From G965197715 sp965247615 (lineage in GTDB: Bacteria; Chloroflexota; Dehalococcoidia; Lucifugimonadales; UBA1127), in contig OZ252022.1 of the NCBI GenBank assembly GCA_965247615.1, positions 930,001-994,000 of the forward strand: 64,000 nt of DNA. Reading direction: 5' to 3'. Position numbers and translations under genes: made by a program. Below the pieces are notes generated by a model. That model was not told where the DNA came from and did no database searches. It saw only the letters and a list, made by a program, of their open reading frames with translations. This document shows positions 42,257-51,413 of the stretch, piece by piece; position 1 is the stretch's first letter, and each line of letters opens with the position of its first letter.

Positions 42257-43222
42257 CTACTTCGCAAAGCTTATGCGCGGGTCGATGTACGCGTATAAGA
42301 GGTCAACGAAGAGGTTCAGGCCCATGGCGATCAGCACCATCAGCAGCGTCAAGCTCTGGATCACCGGATAGTCGCGCAGCTGGGCCGCTTCGACGATGCC
42401 CTGGCCCATCCCCGGCAGGCCGAAGAGTGCCTCCAGGATGACCGTGCCGCTCAGCAACCCCTCAACCTGGAGTCCCGCCAGCGTAATCACGGGAATCAGG
42501 GCGTTCCTCAGCGCGTGCCGAAGGAATATCATCCCCTCCCGCAGCCCCTTGCTCCGCGCCGTGCGGATATAGTCCTGGCGCAGCACCTCCAGCATGTTGG
42601 AGCGCGTGACCCGGGTGATGTTGGCGCTGTAGGACCATGCCAGCACCAGGACGGGCCAGAAGACTTTTTCGAAGTGGATGATCGGGTCGGTCCACACCGC
42701 CTTGTACCGCAGGGGCGGCGACCATTGGAGGAACACCACCAGCACCAGCAGGATCATGAGCGCGACCCAGAAGTTGGGCAGAGCGTGGCCCAGGATGCTG
42801 AAGGAGCGCACGATATAGTCGATCCAGGTGTCCTGCTTCACGGCGGCAAGGATCCCGGCGGGGATCGCGAACGCCAGCGACAGCACGATGGTGTACGCAG
42901 CGAGCTGCATGGTCACCAGGCTCCTGCGCCACACGGCCTCGGAGATCGGCTCGCGGCTGATCAGGGACTCCCCGCCGAACTCCCCGTTGATCATGCTCCA
43001 CGCCCACTTCCCGTACTGGACGGGCAAGGGGTCGTGCAGGCCAAGCTTCTCACGCAGCTTTTCGAACTGTTCCTGGCTGATGAAGTCCTGGTTCTCCTCG
43101 CCGGAGAGGATCACCGCGGCCACATCCCCCGGGATGACCCGCATGGCGCCGAAGATAGCCAGCGAGGCCAGGACGATGGTGGGAATGAACAGCAGGAATC
43201 GGCGGCTTACGTACTGGCGCAT
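42257..43222 (-). CDS. Peptide-type ABC permease (DppB-like)
   Basis: A 321-residue permease with the DppB opening FLLFIPTIVLASLAIFGAMRVIPGD, the proline-rich first periplasmic region, FSILGHALPNFWVALMILL, and the EAA loop TARSKGLREGMIFLRHALRN. It ends LLYAYIDPRISF as in the family. Ribosome-binding site GAGAGGGAC. It lies 39 bp downstream of the first binding-protein gene and forms the channel with the DppC-like subunit. Confidence 0.9.
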   Translation of the reverse strand: MRQYVSRRFLLFIPTIVLASLAIFGAMRVIPGDVAAVILSGEENQDFISQEQFEKLREKLGLHDPLPVQYGKWAWSMINGEFGGESLISREPISEAVWRRSLVTMQLAAYTIVLSLAFAIPAGILAAVKQDTWIDYIVRSFSILGHALPNFWVALMILLVLVVFLQWSPPLRYKAVWTDPIIHFEKVFWPVLVLAWSYSANITRVTRSNMLEVLRQDYIRTARSKGLREGMIFLRHALRNALIPVITLAGLQVEGLLSGTVILEALFGLPGMGQGIVEAAQLRDYPVIQSLTLLMVLIAMGLNLFVDLLYAYIDPRISFAK

Positions 43223-43261
43223 GTCCCTCTCACACCATCCCCCTGGCCTCTTCCATCACCC

Positions 43262-45073
43262 TTACTTGTCCAGCCACACCGTGGAGTAGGAGGCGTACGT
43301 CGGCGGGCTCAGCGAAACAGGAACGTACATCCCCTTCACGTAGTCTCGGTGGGGCACCAGGTCCACGCCAATGTACGTGCGCACGGCAAAGACCTGGTCC
43401 AGAAGGACGTACTTCTCCATCTCGCGGATGACTTCCCGTTTGCCTTCCAGTTCGGTCCGCTGGTTCAGCTCGCTCAAGAAGCCCGCTATCTTCGGATCGT
43501 TGTGAACGACCTTGGCGTATGGGCTCACGTCCTTTGTCCCCCAACTCGTGACCAAGTCCTGGGGTGTCGACGCGCCCGTTCGCCCCTCGGCCGCCTGGTA
43601 GTTGGACTCTGAGACCTTCTGGTCGTGGGCGGCGACGTCGAGGAGTTCGAGCTCCACGTTGGCGAGCCCCGTTAGGGAGCCCTGCCACCACTCAGCCAGC
43701 CTTGAGAACGTTCTAGGCGACAGCAGGGTGAAGCTCAAGCCGTCTGGATACCCTGCCTCGGCCATGAGCCGCTTGGCTTCCGCTCGGTCGGCTTCCTTCG
43801 TGGCGGGGTTGTACCCCGGCCAAGTCTCGAACTCCGGGTTCGACCAGTACGCGTCCGACATCAGGCCCACGACGTGTCCGTACCCGCCGCCGAAGGTGTC
43901 GATGGCCGACTGCTTGTCGGTCCAGAGCGCGATGGCGCGGCGCACCCGGATGTCATCGAAGGGAGGCTTGCTCGCGTTGAATGCCATGCCGGGCGATTCC
44001 CCACCAAAAATCTCGGCCAGCCAGAAGCTGTCGTCCAGACTCTTCCTATAGGAGGGGACCATATCGGGAGGCACGTAGAAACCGCGGGCACGGACGCCTG
44101 CGTCCAGCCGGCCGCTGCGGAAGGCCGCGTGGAAGGCCGCGGGCTCCTTGATGATGAGGTAGTCAACACCGTCGAGATAGGGGAGCTTATTCCCCTTGTC
44201 GTCCGCATCCCAGTACTGGTCGAAGCGGCGCACCTCCACGGCCACGCCCTTCTCGTAGTCATGGAACTTGAAGGGTCCCGTGCCGACGTAGCCCATGTCC
44301 ACGGGGGACACGTCCACGTTCCCCGCCTTGATCTGCGGCTCCGCCAGGTGCTTCGCGTGCTGTATCGGAATCCGGTACAGGCTCACCCGCTCCAGGAAGA
44401 GAGGATCGTTCTCACCCAGGGTGTACCGGACCCGGTTTCCTTCCAGAACCTCCACGCTCTGCATGTCCCCGAACCGGGCCTTGTTGGTGCCTGCCTGCCG
44501 GGTCCGGTCACCCACGGTTACGCCGTTGAAGAAGAGGTCCGTCCAGAAGGCGATGTCCTCCGCCGAGAACGGAACACCGTCATGCCACAGCACGTCGTCC
44601 CGGGCTTTGAAGGTCCAGACGGTGAAACTATCGTTGACCTCCCAACTCTCAGCAAGAGCCGGGCACACGCTGAGCTCCTCGTCCCTGCAGGCTTGCGCGA
44701 GGTTGCCGTCACCCCAGATGGCGGGCGCAATCAGTGTGTTGTTGTAGTTAGTGCTGCGCATCGTGTCCCACGCCGCGGGGGGGTCGTTGCGATGCCCCAC
44801 CCGGAGGATGCCGCCGTACCGCGGGCCCTCCATCATATTCGTCTCCGGGGCGGGAGCGATCCTGGGCAGGTTAAGCGTCGTCGAGGGCTGTTGGGCCGGC
44901 TTCGCGGGCTCCGCCGCGGGCTCCGCGGGAGCGGGTTGCGCCGCCGGTGCCGGCTGCTGCGGGGTCGCCGCGTTGGGAGCCGGTGTGCCGCCTGAGCAAG
45001 CCACCGCCGTCGCCAAGAGCGCCACCAATGCGCCCATCAGGGCTGTTCGAATCACTGCCTTGCTGCGAAACAT
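43262..45073 (-). CDS. ABC substrate-binding lipoprotein (family 5), paralog A
   Basis: A 603-residue peptide/nickel-type (SBP_bac_5) binding protein. The signal ends in a lipobox (LATAVACSGG, Cys26) and a Pro/Ala-rich linker of about 55 residues follows. The domain shows ALAESWEVNDSFTVWTFKARDDVLWHDGVPFSAEDIAFW in pieces, GTGPFKFHDYEKGVAVEVRRFDQYW, and RVRRAIALWTDKQSAID. It delivers a ligand to the DppBC-like permeases downstream. It is closely related along its length to the gene just upstream, so this is an old tandem duplication with probable change of ligand. Confidence 0.9.
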   Translation of the reverse strand: MFRSKAVIRTALMGALVALLATAVACSGGTPAPNAATPQQPAPAAQPAPAEPAAEPAKPAQQPSTTLNLPRIAPAPETNMMEGPRYGGILRVGHRNDPPAAWDTMRSTNYNNTLIAPAIWGDGNLAQACRDEELSVCPALAESWEVNDSFTVWTFKARDDVLWHDGVPFSAEDIAFWTDLFFNGVTVGDRTRQAGTNKARFGDMQSVEVLEGNRVRYTLGENDPLFLERVSLYRIPIQHAKHLAEPQIKAGNVDVSPVDMGYVGTGPFKFHDYEKGVAVEVRRFDQYWDADDKGNKLPYLDGVDYLIIKEPAAFHAAFRSGRLDAGVRARGFYVPPDMVPSYRKSLDDSFWLAEIFGGESPGMAFNASKPPFDDIRVRRAIALWTDKQSAIDTFGGGYGHVVGLMSDAYWSNPEFETWPGYNPATKEADRAEAKRLMAEAGYPDGLSFTLLSPRTFSRLAEWWQGSLTGLANVELELLDVAAHDQKVSESNYQAAEGRTGASTPQDLVTSWGTKDVSPYAKVVHNDPKIAGFLSELNQRTELEGKREVIREMEKYVLLDQVFAVRTYIGVDLVPHRDYVKGMYVPVSLSPPTYASYSTVWLDK

Positions 45074-45229
45074 TGTCTAGCCTCCTACGTCCCCTTCAGT
45101 TCGAGGGCTGCTTTCGCTTACTCTGCGACGCTCCCACATGTCCGGTCAGCTTTCCATGATACCACCACCCGCACACCACGTCTCATTCCACCACGACACC
45201 CCAACGGCGTACCCCCTGCGCGGCTGACC

Positions 45230-47032
45230 CTATTTGTCCAACCACACGGTGGCATAGGAGACGTACGTGGATGGCGCCAGCGTCTCTGGATGGTACATCC
45301 CCTTTACATAGCTCATGTACGGCACCAGGGACACGCCCAGGAAGCCCCGGATGTACATGGCCTGTTCGAGCATGACGTACCGCTCCATCTCCTTGACCAG
45401 CGTTCTCTGCGCGTCCAGGTCGATCTCCTGCGCGATCCTATTGATGAAGTCGGTAATCTTCGGGTCATAGTGTGTGGGCTTGGCGAAGGGGCTCACGTCC
45501 TTCGCTCCCCATCTCGTCAGTAGGTCCTGGGGCGTGTCGGCGACCGCGCTGCCCTGCACTGCCTGGTAGTTGCCCTCCGACACCTTCTGGTCGTGGGCCG
45601 CGACGTCCAGCAGCTCCAGCTCCACGTTCGCGATGCCCTGCAGCTCGCCCAGCCACCACTCAACCTGGCGAGAAAAGGTGCGGGGCGCCAGCAGTGTGAA
45701 CCCAAAGCCGTCGCCGTACCCGGCCTCGGCTAGGAGCACCTTGGCTTGCGCCTTGTCTGCTGCCTTGGTTGCGGGATTGTAGCCCGGCCACGTCTCGATG
45801 TCGTCGTTCCACCACGCCGAGCCTTCCATCATGCCCGCCAGCCTCCCATATCCGCCGCTGAAGGTGTCCATCGCCGACTGCCGGTCGGTCCACAGCCAGA
45901 TGGCGCGGCGAACACGGACGTCGTCGAAGGGCGGCCTCGTCGTGTTGAAGGCCAGGCTCGGAGAGGTGCCGCCGGCCTGCTGGCCGAACCAGAAGTCGTC
46001 GCCCAGACTCTTCTTGTAGGACGGGACCATTTCGAACGGGACGTAGAACCCCCCAGCCCGGAGGCCGACGTCGAGACGCCGGCTGCGGAACGCCGCGTGG
46101 TAGGCCGCAGGTTCCTTGATGATAAAGAAGTCTATGCCATCCAGGTACGGGAGCCGGTTGCCCTCATCATCCACCTCCCAGAAGTTGTCCTGGCGCCGGA
46201 CCTCTATCGCGACGCCCTTCTGGTAGTCCTGGAACTTGAACGGCCCCGTCCCGATGTACCCCAGGTCCACGGGCGAGACGTCCACGTTGCCGGCCCTGAT
46301 CTGCGGCTCAGCCAGGTGCTTGGGGTGCTGCAAGAAGATCCGGTAGGTCAGCCGGTCGAGGAGCAGGTGGTCACGCCCAGCCATCGTGAAGCGGACGCGG
46401 TTGCCGTCGAGCGCCTCGACGCTCACCAGGTCGCCGAACCTCGCCTTGTTCGTGGCAGGTTGCCGGGTCCTGTCGCCCACGGTCACGCCGTCCACCACAA
46501 GGTTGGACCAGAAGACCACGTCCTCCGCCGTAAACGGGGCCCCGTCGTGCCACTTGATGTTGTCCCGGAGCTTGAAGGTCCAGACGGTGAAGTCGTTCTC
46601 CGACTCCCAGCTCTCGGCCAGGGCGGGGCAGATCCGGAGCTCCTCCTCCCGGCACGACATCCCCAGGTTCGACTCGCCATAGATGGACGGGAGAATCAGC
46701 GTGTTGTTGTAGTTCGTGCTGCGCATGCTGTCCCACGCAGCCGGAGGGTCACTGCGATGCCCCACTCGCAGGATGCCGCCACGTTTGATCATGGAGGTCG
46801 CCGCCGGCGCCGGTGCAGGGGCCGGGTTCGCGAACGTGGTCGAGACGGGCGCGCTGGGCGCCGCGGGGTCTGCCGCGGGCGCGGCGGGCGCAGGCGCCGC
46901 GGCGGGCGCCGGCTGCTGCGGCGCCTGCGCGGCCGGAGCAGGAGTGCCGCCAGAGCACGCCACCACCAGTGCCAGGAGAACAAGGAAGAACCCAATCAGT
47001 CCACCGCGCGTAACTATGCCTCCTGAGTGCAT
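45230..47032 (-). CDS. ABC substrate-binding lipoprotein (family 5), paralog B
   Basis: A 600-residue paralog of the next gene, with the same plan: lipobox LALVVACSGG (Cys26), long Pro/Ala linker (about 28-75), then GGILRVGHRSDPPAAWDSMR, ALAESWESENDFTVWTFKLRD, GTGPFKFQDYQKGVAIEVRR and RVRRAIWLWTDRQSAMD. Both end in YATVWLDK or YSTVWLDK. Differences cluster in the central region (YKKSLGDDFWFGQQAGGTSP versus YRKSLDDSFWLAEIFGGESP), which may reflect ligand choice. It is the first gene of the transport operon. Confidence 0.9.
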   Translation of the reverse strand: MHSGGIVTRGGLIGFFLVLLALVVACSGGTPAPAAQAPQQPAPAAAPAPAAPAADPAAPSAPVSTTFANPAPAPAPAATSMIKRGGILRVGHRSDPPAAWDSMRSTNYNNTLILPSIYGESNLGMSCREEELRICPALAESWESENDFTVWTFKLRDNIKWHDGAPFTAEDVVFWSNLVVDGVTVGDRTRQPATNKARFGDLVSVEALDGNRVRFTMAGRDHLLLDRLTYRIFLQHPKHLAEPQIRAGNVDVSPVDLGYIGTGPFKFQDYQKGVAIEVRRQDNFWEVDDEGNRLPYLDGIDFFIIKEPAAYHAAFRSRRLDVGLRAGGFYVPFEMVPSYKKSLGDDFWFGQQAGGTSPSLAFNTTRPPFDDVRVRRAIWLWTDRQSAMDTFSGGYGRLAGMMEGSAWWNDDIETWPGYNPATKAADKAQAKVLLAEAGYGDGFGFTLLAPRTFSRQVEWWLGELQGIANVELELLDVAAHDQKVSEGNYQAVQGSAVADTPQDLLTRWGAKDVSPFAKPTHYDPKITDFINRIAQEIDLDAQRTLVKEMERYVMLEQAMYIRGFLGVSLVPYMSYVKGMYHPETLAPSTYVSYATVWLDK

Positions 47033-47193
47033 TGTGTGGCCTCCTTGAACTCTAAGTGCTTCGGGTGCGGGGTTATTCAGTCAATACGCTACGGAGGGCT
47101 TCACAGATTCCCCAATCGGCCCGCTGCCTTTCGACGGCATGCCAACTGAAACGCCTCGCCCGACGTGCTTACCAAGCTGAATTTCTGCAAGGG

Positions 47194-47220
47194 TTTATCA
47201 CACAAGGCAGTATCTGTCAA
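47194..47220 (-). promoter_or_regulatory. Possible promoter of the transport operon
   Basis: TTGACA (47220-47215) is a perfect -35; GATAAA follows after 15 bp (47199-47194), a short spacing. It lies 160 bp upstream of the paralog B binding-protein gene in an otherwise empty gap. Confidence 0.3.
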
Positions 47221-47272
47221 TCGACGGCGTAGCCCTGCACCGCACCGATGGCACACGCTCCCACGCGGCCCG

Positions 47273-47767
47273 CTATCGGAATGGCTGAATGGCTAGCGCC
47301 AGGCCAATGATGCCGCCAATCAGGAGGTAGATGGGGGCAATGCCCAACGCCACCGGCGCTAGGACCGAGAACACAAGGGCTGCTATCACGAAGCCACCGG
47401 CGGAGATTCCCTGAAAAACGGGGCCCCGCTTTCGATTGGTGGAGGCGCTCACAGCTCGTCCAACCGCGTACCCGGACCCGGCCACGCCGGCGGGCATCAG
47501 GATCCACCAGAAGACGAAAGGGACCACTGGCGTGCCGAAGGCGACCCCTAGCGCCAGCCCCAGCGCCAGACCCGTGCCAACAGCGGCGCCAATGCCACGG
47601 ACCAGATACCGCGGCGTCGCCTGGTACTGCGGCAATCTTTGAAGCTGCGCACACTCCTTGCACCTGCCGCCAACGGGAGTCTGGATAGCGCAGCGGTAGC
47701 AGATGGGCTTCTCACACTTGTTGCAGCGGAGCACCGTCTCGGCGTCCGGATGGTACGTACACTGCAT
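47273..47767 (-). CDS. Zinc-finger membrane protein
   Basis: A 164-residue protein with an N-terminal B-box-like zinc finger: CTYHPDAETVLRCNKCEKPICYRCAIQTPVGGRCKEC. The remainder has about four hydrophobic helices (GIGAAVGTGLALGLALGVAF, FVFWWILMPAGVAGSGYAVG, GFVIAALVFSVLAPVALG, YLLIGGIIGLALA). Related fingers precede rhomboid proteases in Actinobacteria, but no rhomboid Ser/His motif is seen here. Function unknown. It starts 6 bp after plsY ends, so the two are co-transcribed. Confidence 0.75.
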   Translation of the reverse strand: MQCTYHPDAETVLRCNKCEKPICYRCAIQTPVGGRCKECAQLQRLPQYQATPRYLVRGIGAAVGTGLALGLALGVAFGTPVVPFVFWWILMPAGVAGSGYAVGRAVSASTNRKRGPVFQGISAGGFVIAALVFSVLAPVALGIAPIYLLIGGIIGLALAIQPFR

Positions 47768-47773
47768 GGGAGG

Positions 47774-48457
47774 CTATCCGATCTGTCCGGGTCCCGCAGA
47801 GGGTATTCTGCGCGTCCACTCGTCGCGGTCGGACACGTCCCGGTCGTAGAGGAGCCTGTAGAGGAACACGCGGGCGGCCGGCTCTCCGGCCAGGGGTCGC
47901 TCCCAGTTGCCCGTGAGCCGCTTCAGCACCACCAGGACTACCAGCCCCAGGAGGACCAGCGCGATTTCGACTGGCTGCCCCAGAACATAGGCGAAGGGCG
48001 CCATGACGCCCATTCCGATGACCATCCACAGCGCCAGGTTGCGGCGTATGAGCCATCCGATGACCCCCACGAGGACGATCCCCAGAACGAGCTGTGGCCA
48101 CAGGCCGAACCCGACGTACGCGCCCATGGCGGCGGCGACTCCGCGCCCTCCCGTGAACTTGAGGTACGGCGACCAGTTATGGCCCACCACGGCGGCAAGG
48201 GCGATCCCCATCTGTACGCCCAAATCGAGGCCGGAGAGCTTCGCAGCCACGACGGGAAGCGTCCCTTTGGCGAAGCCATCGAGGAGGCCTAGGATGATGC
48301 CCGTGCGCTTGCCCAGCTGGGAGATGGCGTTCGACGCGCCAACGTTGCCGGTGCCGTATTGCCGAATATCGATGCCCTTCCGGAGCCGCGCCGCTATGTA
48401 GACGATGGGCACCGCCCCCCAGAGGTACGCAAGCACAATCGCCAGCACGTCTGCCAT
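47774..48457 (-). CDS. plsY: Glycerol-3-phosphate acyltransferase PlsY
   Basis: A 228-residue polytopic membrane enzyme that transfers acyl groups from acyl phosphate to glycerol 3-phosphate, the first step of phospholipid synthesis. The three PlsY motifs are seen: GTGNVGASNA, VVGHNWSPYLKFTGGRGVA, and the third loop segment (RRNLALWMVIGMGV region) in diverged form. It is slightly longer than typical PlsY (about 200) owing to a C-terminal tail. I choose the ATG at 48457; the frame extends to a TTG at 48496 but adds non-hydrophobic residues. Confidence 0.9.
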   Translation of the reverse strand: MADVLAIVLAYLWGAVPIVYIAARLRKGIDIRQYGTGNVGASNAISQLGKRTGIILGLLDGFAKGTLPVVAAKLSGLDLGVQMGIALAAVVGHNWSPYLKFTGGRGVAAAMGAYVGFGLWPQLVLGIVLVGVIGWLIRRNLALWMVIGMGVMAPFAYVLGQPVEIALVLLGLVVLVVLKRLTGNWERPLAGEPAARVFLYRLLYDRDVSDRDEWTRRIPSAGPGQIG

Positions 48458-48616
48458 CACACGCTGCAGCCCCAAATGAGTACAGTCTTCGAGCAATGTA
48501 AGCCCGTGGGCCGGCCGGTGGCAAGGCGATGCCCGTTGCGGGTGACTCGTGGGAACGGGTGGGAATGAAGGAGCGCGGGTCCTGTGGCACGGGAACCGGA
48601 TGCCCCGATACGGGCC

Positions 48617-49477
48617 TTAGGTGAGTGCCGGGGACATGTCCTTGCCCCTGGCGCCGGCAAGGGCGGCCAGGCGTCGAACAGACTCCATGGGCGGCCCCGC
48701 CGTGCCTGGCATCATCTCATCGGACGTTCTCAGGGCGTGGTAGTCAGTGCCACCCGTGGGGATGAGGTCGTACTTCTGGCAGAGACCGAGGAGCTCCTCG
48801 ACCTCTCCCGGCGTGTAGTCCTTGTAGTGGACCTCCATGCCCACGAGGCCCGCCCCTTTCAGGACCGGCAGGTGCCCTTCGGGGTTCTTCACGTACCGCG
48901 CCGGGTGGGCCAGGACAGGAAGGCCGCCGTGCCGGACGATGAGCCGGGTCGCCTCCTCGGGCGTCATCTTGTCCCGGGACACGTAGGCCGGTCCGTCGCG
49001 GCCGATGTACTTTTCGAAGGCTTCCTGGAACTCGCTCACGTAGCCGCCCTCCACCAGGGCAAGGGCCACATGGGGCCGGGCGATCGCGCCGCCCTGGGCC
49101 AGCTCCTCCACGCGCTTCCACTCGATGGGCATTCCCAGGGTGGCGAGCCTCTCGACCATTCGCCGGGCCCTGCCGTCGCGGCCATCGCGGAGCCGCGCCA
49201 GCTCTTGCTGAAGTCCCTGGTCGGCCGTATCCAGAAAGTAGCCCAGTACGTGGATCTCGCCCTCGTCCACCTCCGTACCCAGCTCGACGCCGGGGATGAG
49301 CGTGAGTCCAGGCCACGCCTTGGCCGCTTCCTGGGCGGCGGCCAGACCTTCCATGGAGTCGTGGTCAGTGATGGAGAAGACCTCGACCCCATTCTTGGCC
49401 ACAAGCTCGACCAGCTCTGGGGGCGTCAGGCGCCCGTCAGAGGCAGTCGTGTGCAGGTGAAGGTCGACAACGGCCAT
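48617..49477 (-). CDS. PHP-domain phosphoesterase (RNase AM-like)
   Basis: A 286-residue PHP protein. Metal motifs: VDLHLHTTASDGRLTP, SITDHDSMEGL, PGVELGTEV, ARPHVALALVEGGYV, LPVLAHPAR and GGTDYH. This is the architecture of YciV/RnmA (RNase AM, a 5'-3' nuclease and 3',5'-nucleoside bisphosphate phosphatase) and its relatives. It lies downstream of the RNase Y gene in the same direction, past a hairpin, consistent with an RNA-turnover neighbourhood. Confidence 0.87.
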   Translation of the reverse strand: MAVVDLHLHTTASDGRLTPPELVELVAKNGVEVFSITDHDSMEGLAAAQEAAKAWPGLTLIPGVELGTEVDEGEIHVLGYFLDTADQGLQQELARLRDGRDGRARRMVERLATLGMPIEWKRVEELAQGGAIARPHVALALVEGGYVSEFQEAFEKYIGRDGPAYVSRDKMTPEEATRLIVRHGGLPVLAHPARYVKNPEGHLPVLKGAGLVGMEVHYKDYTPGEVEELLGLCQKYDLIPTGGTDYHALRTSDEMMPGTAGPPMESVRRLAALAGARGKDMSPALT

Positions 49478-49549
49478 AACGGTGGGCTCTTTCCCTGTTG
49501 GGCTGAGATAGGAGGACCGGGTTCCGTTGACATACGCGATTGGCGCGGC

Positions 49550-49580
49550 AAGGGGCGCCAGCTAGAAGCCGGCGCCCCTT
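49550..49580 (-). terminator. Hairpin after RNase Y gene
   Basis: AAGGGGCGCC and GGCGCCCCTT form a perfect 10-bp stem with an 11-nt loop, starting 11 bp after the rny stop. No T-run follows on the minus strand, so it may act as an mRNA 3' end stabiliser or weak terminator. Confidence 0.6.
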
Positions 49581-49590
49581 GCTGTCACTT

Positions 49591-51129
49591 CTAACGGGCG
49601 TATTCCACGGACCGGGTCTCCCGGATCACGACCACCTTGATCTGGCCCGGAAAGACCAGTTTCTCCTGGATCTTCTTGGTGATGTCCCGGGCTAGTTTGG
49701 AGGCGGAGACGTCGTCAATCTCATCAGGCTTGACCATGATGCGGACTTCACGTCCCGCTTGAATGGCGTAGCATTTCTCCACACCCTGGAAGCTCTTGGC
49801 CACTTCCTCCAGGGCCTCCAGCCGCTGGACGTACCGCTCCAGGGTGTCCTTCCGGGCGCCTGGCCGCGCCGAGCTTATGGCATCGGCGGCGACCACGACG
49901 AAAGCTTCGATGGAGCCCTTGTCCTCGTCGTGATGCTCCATGATGGCCCGCCGCACGGGTTCTGGAATCCCGTACTTGGCGGCCATCTCGCCGCCGATCT
50001 CAGCATGAGGGCCCTCGAACTCGTGGCTCAGGGCTTTGCCGATGTCATGGAGCAGGGCGCCCATCCGGGCGGTCTGCTCGTCCGCCCCCATCTCGGCCGC
50101 AATCATTCCCGCAAGCAGGGAGGCTTCGACGCTATGCTGGAGGACGTTACCGCCGTAGCTAGTGCGGTACTTCAGCCGTCCCAGCAGCTTGATCAGGTCG
50201 GGGTTGATCCCCCGCACGCCAGCGTCGAACACAGCCTGGTTCCCGGCTTCTTTGATCGTCTGCTCGACCTCCTCCTCGGCCTTCTTCGCCATCTCCTCCA
50301 CTCGCGTTGGATGGATGCGTCCATCCTGGACCAGGTTCTTGATGGCAATGCGGGAGACCTCCCGCCGGACCGGGTCGAAGCAGGAGATGCTCACCGCCTC
50401 CGGGGTGTCGTCGATGATGAGGTCCACCCCTAGGGCCTGTTCAATGGCTCGAATGTTCCGTCCTTCACGGCCTATGAGACGACCTTTCATCTCATCATTG
50501 GGTAGGGCGACTGTAGCTATGGTGCTTTCAGAAACAACGTCAGAGGCGAGGCGTTGGATGGCAAGAGAGATGTACTTTCGGGCCTTTTCAGAGGCTTCTT
50601 CCTTGTACTGCTGGTCCAGCTCGAAGTAGCGCTTGGCTATCTCAAGCTGGGACTCGTCTTCCGCCCGCTTGAACACAATGCCGCGCGCTTCGCTTTGGGG
50701 CAGACCTGCGACGGCCTCCAACTCCCTGACCGCTTTCTCTTTGAGCTGATCCTGCTCTTCGCGGAGCGCCTCTACGCGCTTCTCCTGTGCCGATATCTCT
50801 TGCTCTTTGCGGTCCATCGTGCCGGACCTGCGCTCCAGGTTCTCCTCCCGCTGGGCCACCCGCCGCTCCTGCTGCTGGACCTGCTGACGCCGTTCCCGAA
50901 CCTCAGCTTCTGCGCTGGACCGCAATCGCAGAGCCTCTTCCTTAGCCTCGAGCTCCAGGGCCTTCCGCCGCTGCTCCGCCTCTTCAACAAGCAGTGCTGC
51001 GCGGTGTTCAGCCTCTTCCACCTGGCGCCCGACGAAGGTCCTACGCACCAATAGCCCGGCTACAATCCCCAAACTCAGGGCCGCCAAGACAGAAACGAGC
51101 AGGGTTAGAATCAACGCTATACCGGACAT
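49591..51129 (-). CDS. rny: Ribonuclease Y
   Basis: A 512-residue membrane-anchored endoribonuclease that initiates mRNA decay. N-terminal helix (ILTLLVSVLAALSLGIVAGLLV, 6-27), a long charged coiled coil (about 35-195, EEAEQRRKALELEAKEEALR-type), a KH domain (GRLIGREGRNIRAIEQALGV), and the HD domain with ALLHDIGKALSHEFEGPHAE and IMEHHDED carrying the metal ligands. Length matches the family (about 515). It has its own good promoter 65 bp upstream. Confidence 0.95.
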   Translation of the reverse strand: MSGIALILTLLVSVLAALSLGIVAGLLVRRTFVGRQVEEAEHRAALLVEEAEQRRKALELEAKEEALRLRSSAEAEVRERRQQVQQQERRVAQREENLERRSGTMDRKEQEISAQEKRVEALREEQDQLKEKAVRELEAVAGLPQSEARGIVFKRAEDESQLEIAKRYFELDQQYKEEASEKARKYISLAIQRLASDVVSESTIATVALPNDEMKGRLIGREGRNIRAIEQALGVDLIIDDTPEAVSISCFDPVRREVSRIAIKNLVQDGRIHPTRVEEMAKKAEEEVEQTIKEAGNQAVFDAGVRGINPDLIKLLGRLKYRTSYGGNVLQHSVEASLLAGMIAAEMGADEQTARMGALLHDIGKALSHEFEGPHAEIGGEMAAKYGIPEPVRRAIMEHHDEDKGSIEAFVVVAADAISSARPGARKDTLERYVQRLEALEEVAKSFQGVEKCYAIQAGREVRIMVKPDEIDDVSASKLARDITKKIQEKLVFPGQIKVVVIRETRSVEYAR

Positions 51130-51194
51130 ACCCTTCCCATTCCTTTCTGTCTAGTCTCTTGACGTGCGACTCCGTATCTGGGCATACCGTCCTC

Positions 51195-51223
51195 ATCATA
51201 GCCCACACCCCTGGGAGCGTCAA
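51195..51223 (-). promoter_or_regulatory. Promoter for rny
   Basis: Minus-strand TTGACG, 17-bp spacer, TATGAT. The start point would be near 51188, giving a leader of about 59 nt. Confidence 0.65.
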
Positions 51224-51306
51224 CCAACGGCGCAGCACGAGCCACTCATCTTCCCAGTGCTCTCCGCCGTAGTAGGCTCCATCGGCCGCCGCCTACGGAG
51301 GAGTCT

Positions 51307-51336
51307 TTGTCCAAACACCGCTCACCCATCTATACT
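51307..51336 (+). promoter_or_regulatory. Promoter for DUF2007 gene
   Basis: Plus-strand TTGTCC, 18-bp spacer, TATACT, about 78 bp before the ATG at 51414. It is back-to-back with the rny promoter. Confidence 0.5.
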
Positions 51337-51413
51337 GGGCAATGGCGCGCTCATTCCGTGCTCCCGGCAGCGCGCAGCGAGTCCGGATCGGCGGACGGAG
51401 CACCGGAGGACAC

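Noticed and set aside
45746..47026. 426-codon plus-strand frame opposite the binding-protein gene
   Set aside because: Arg/Val-rich shadow of the family 5 binding lipoprotein.
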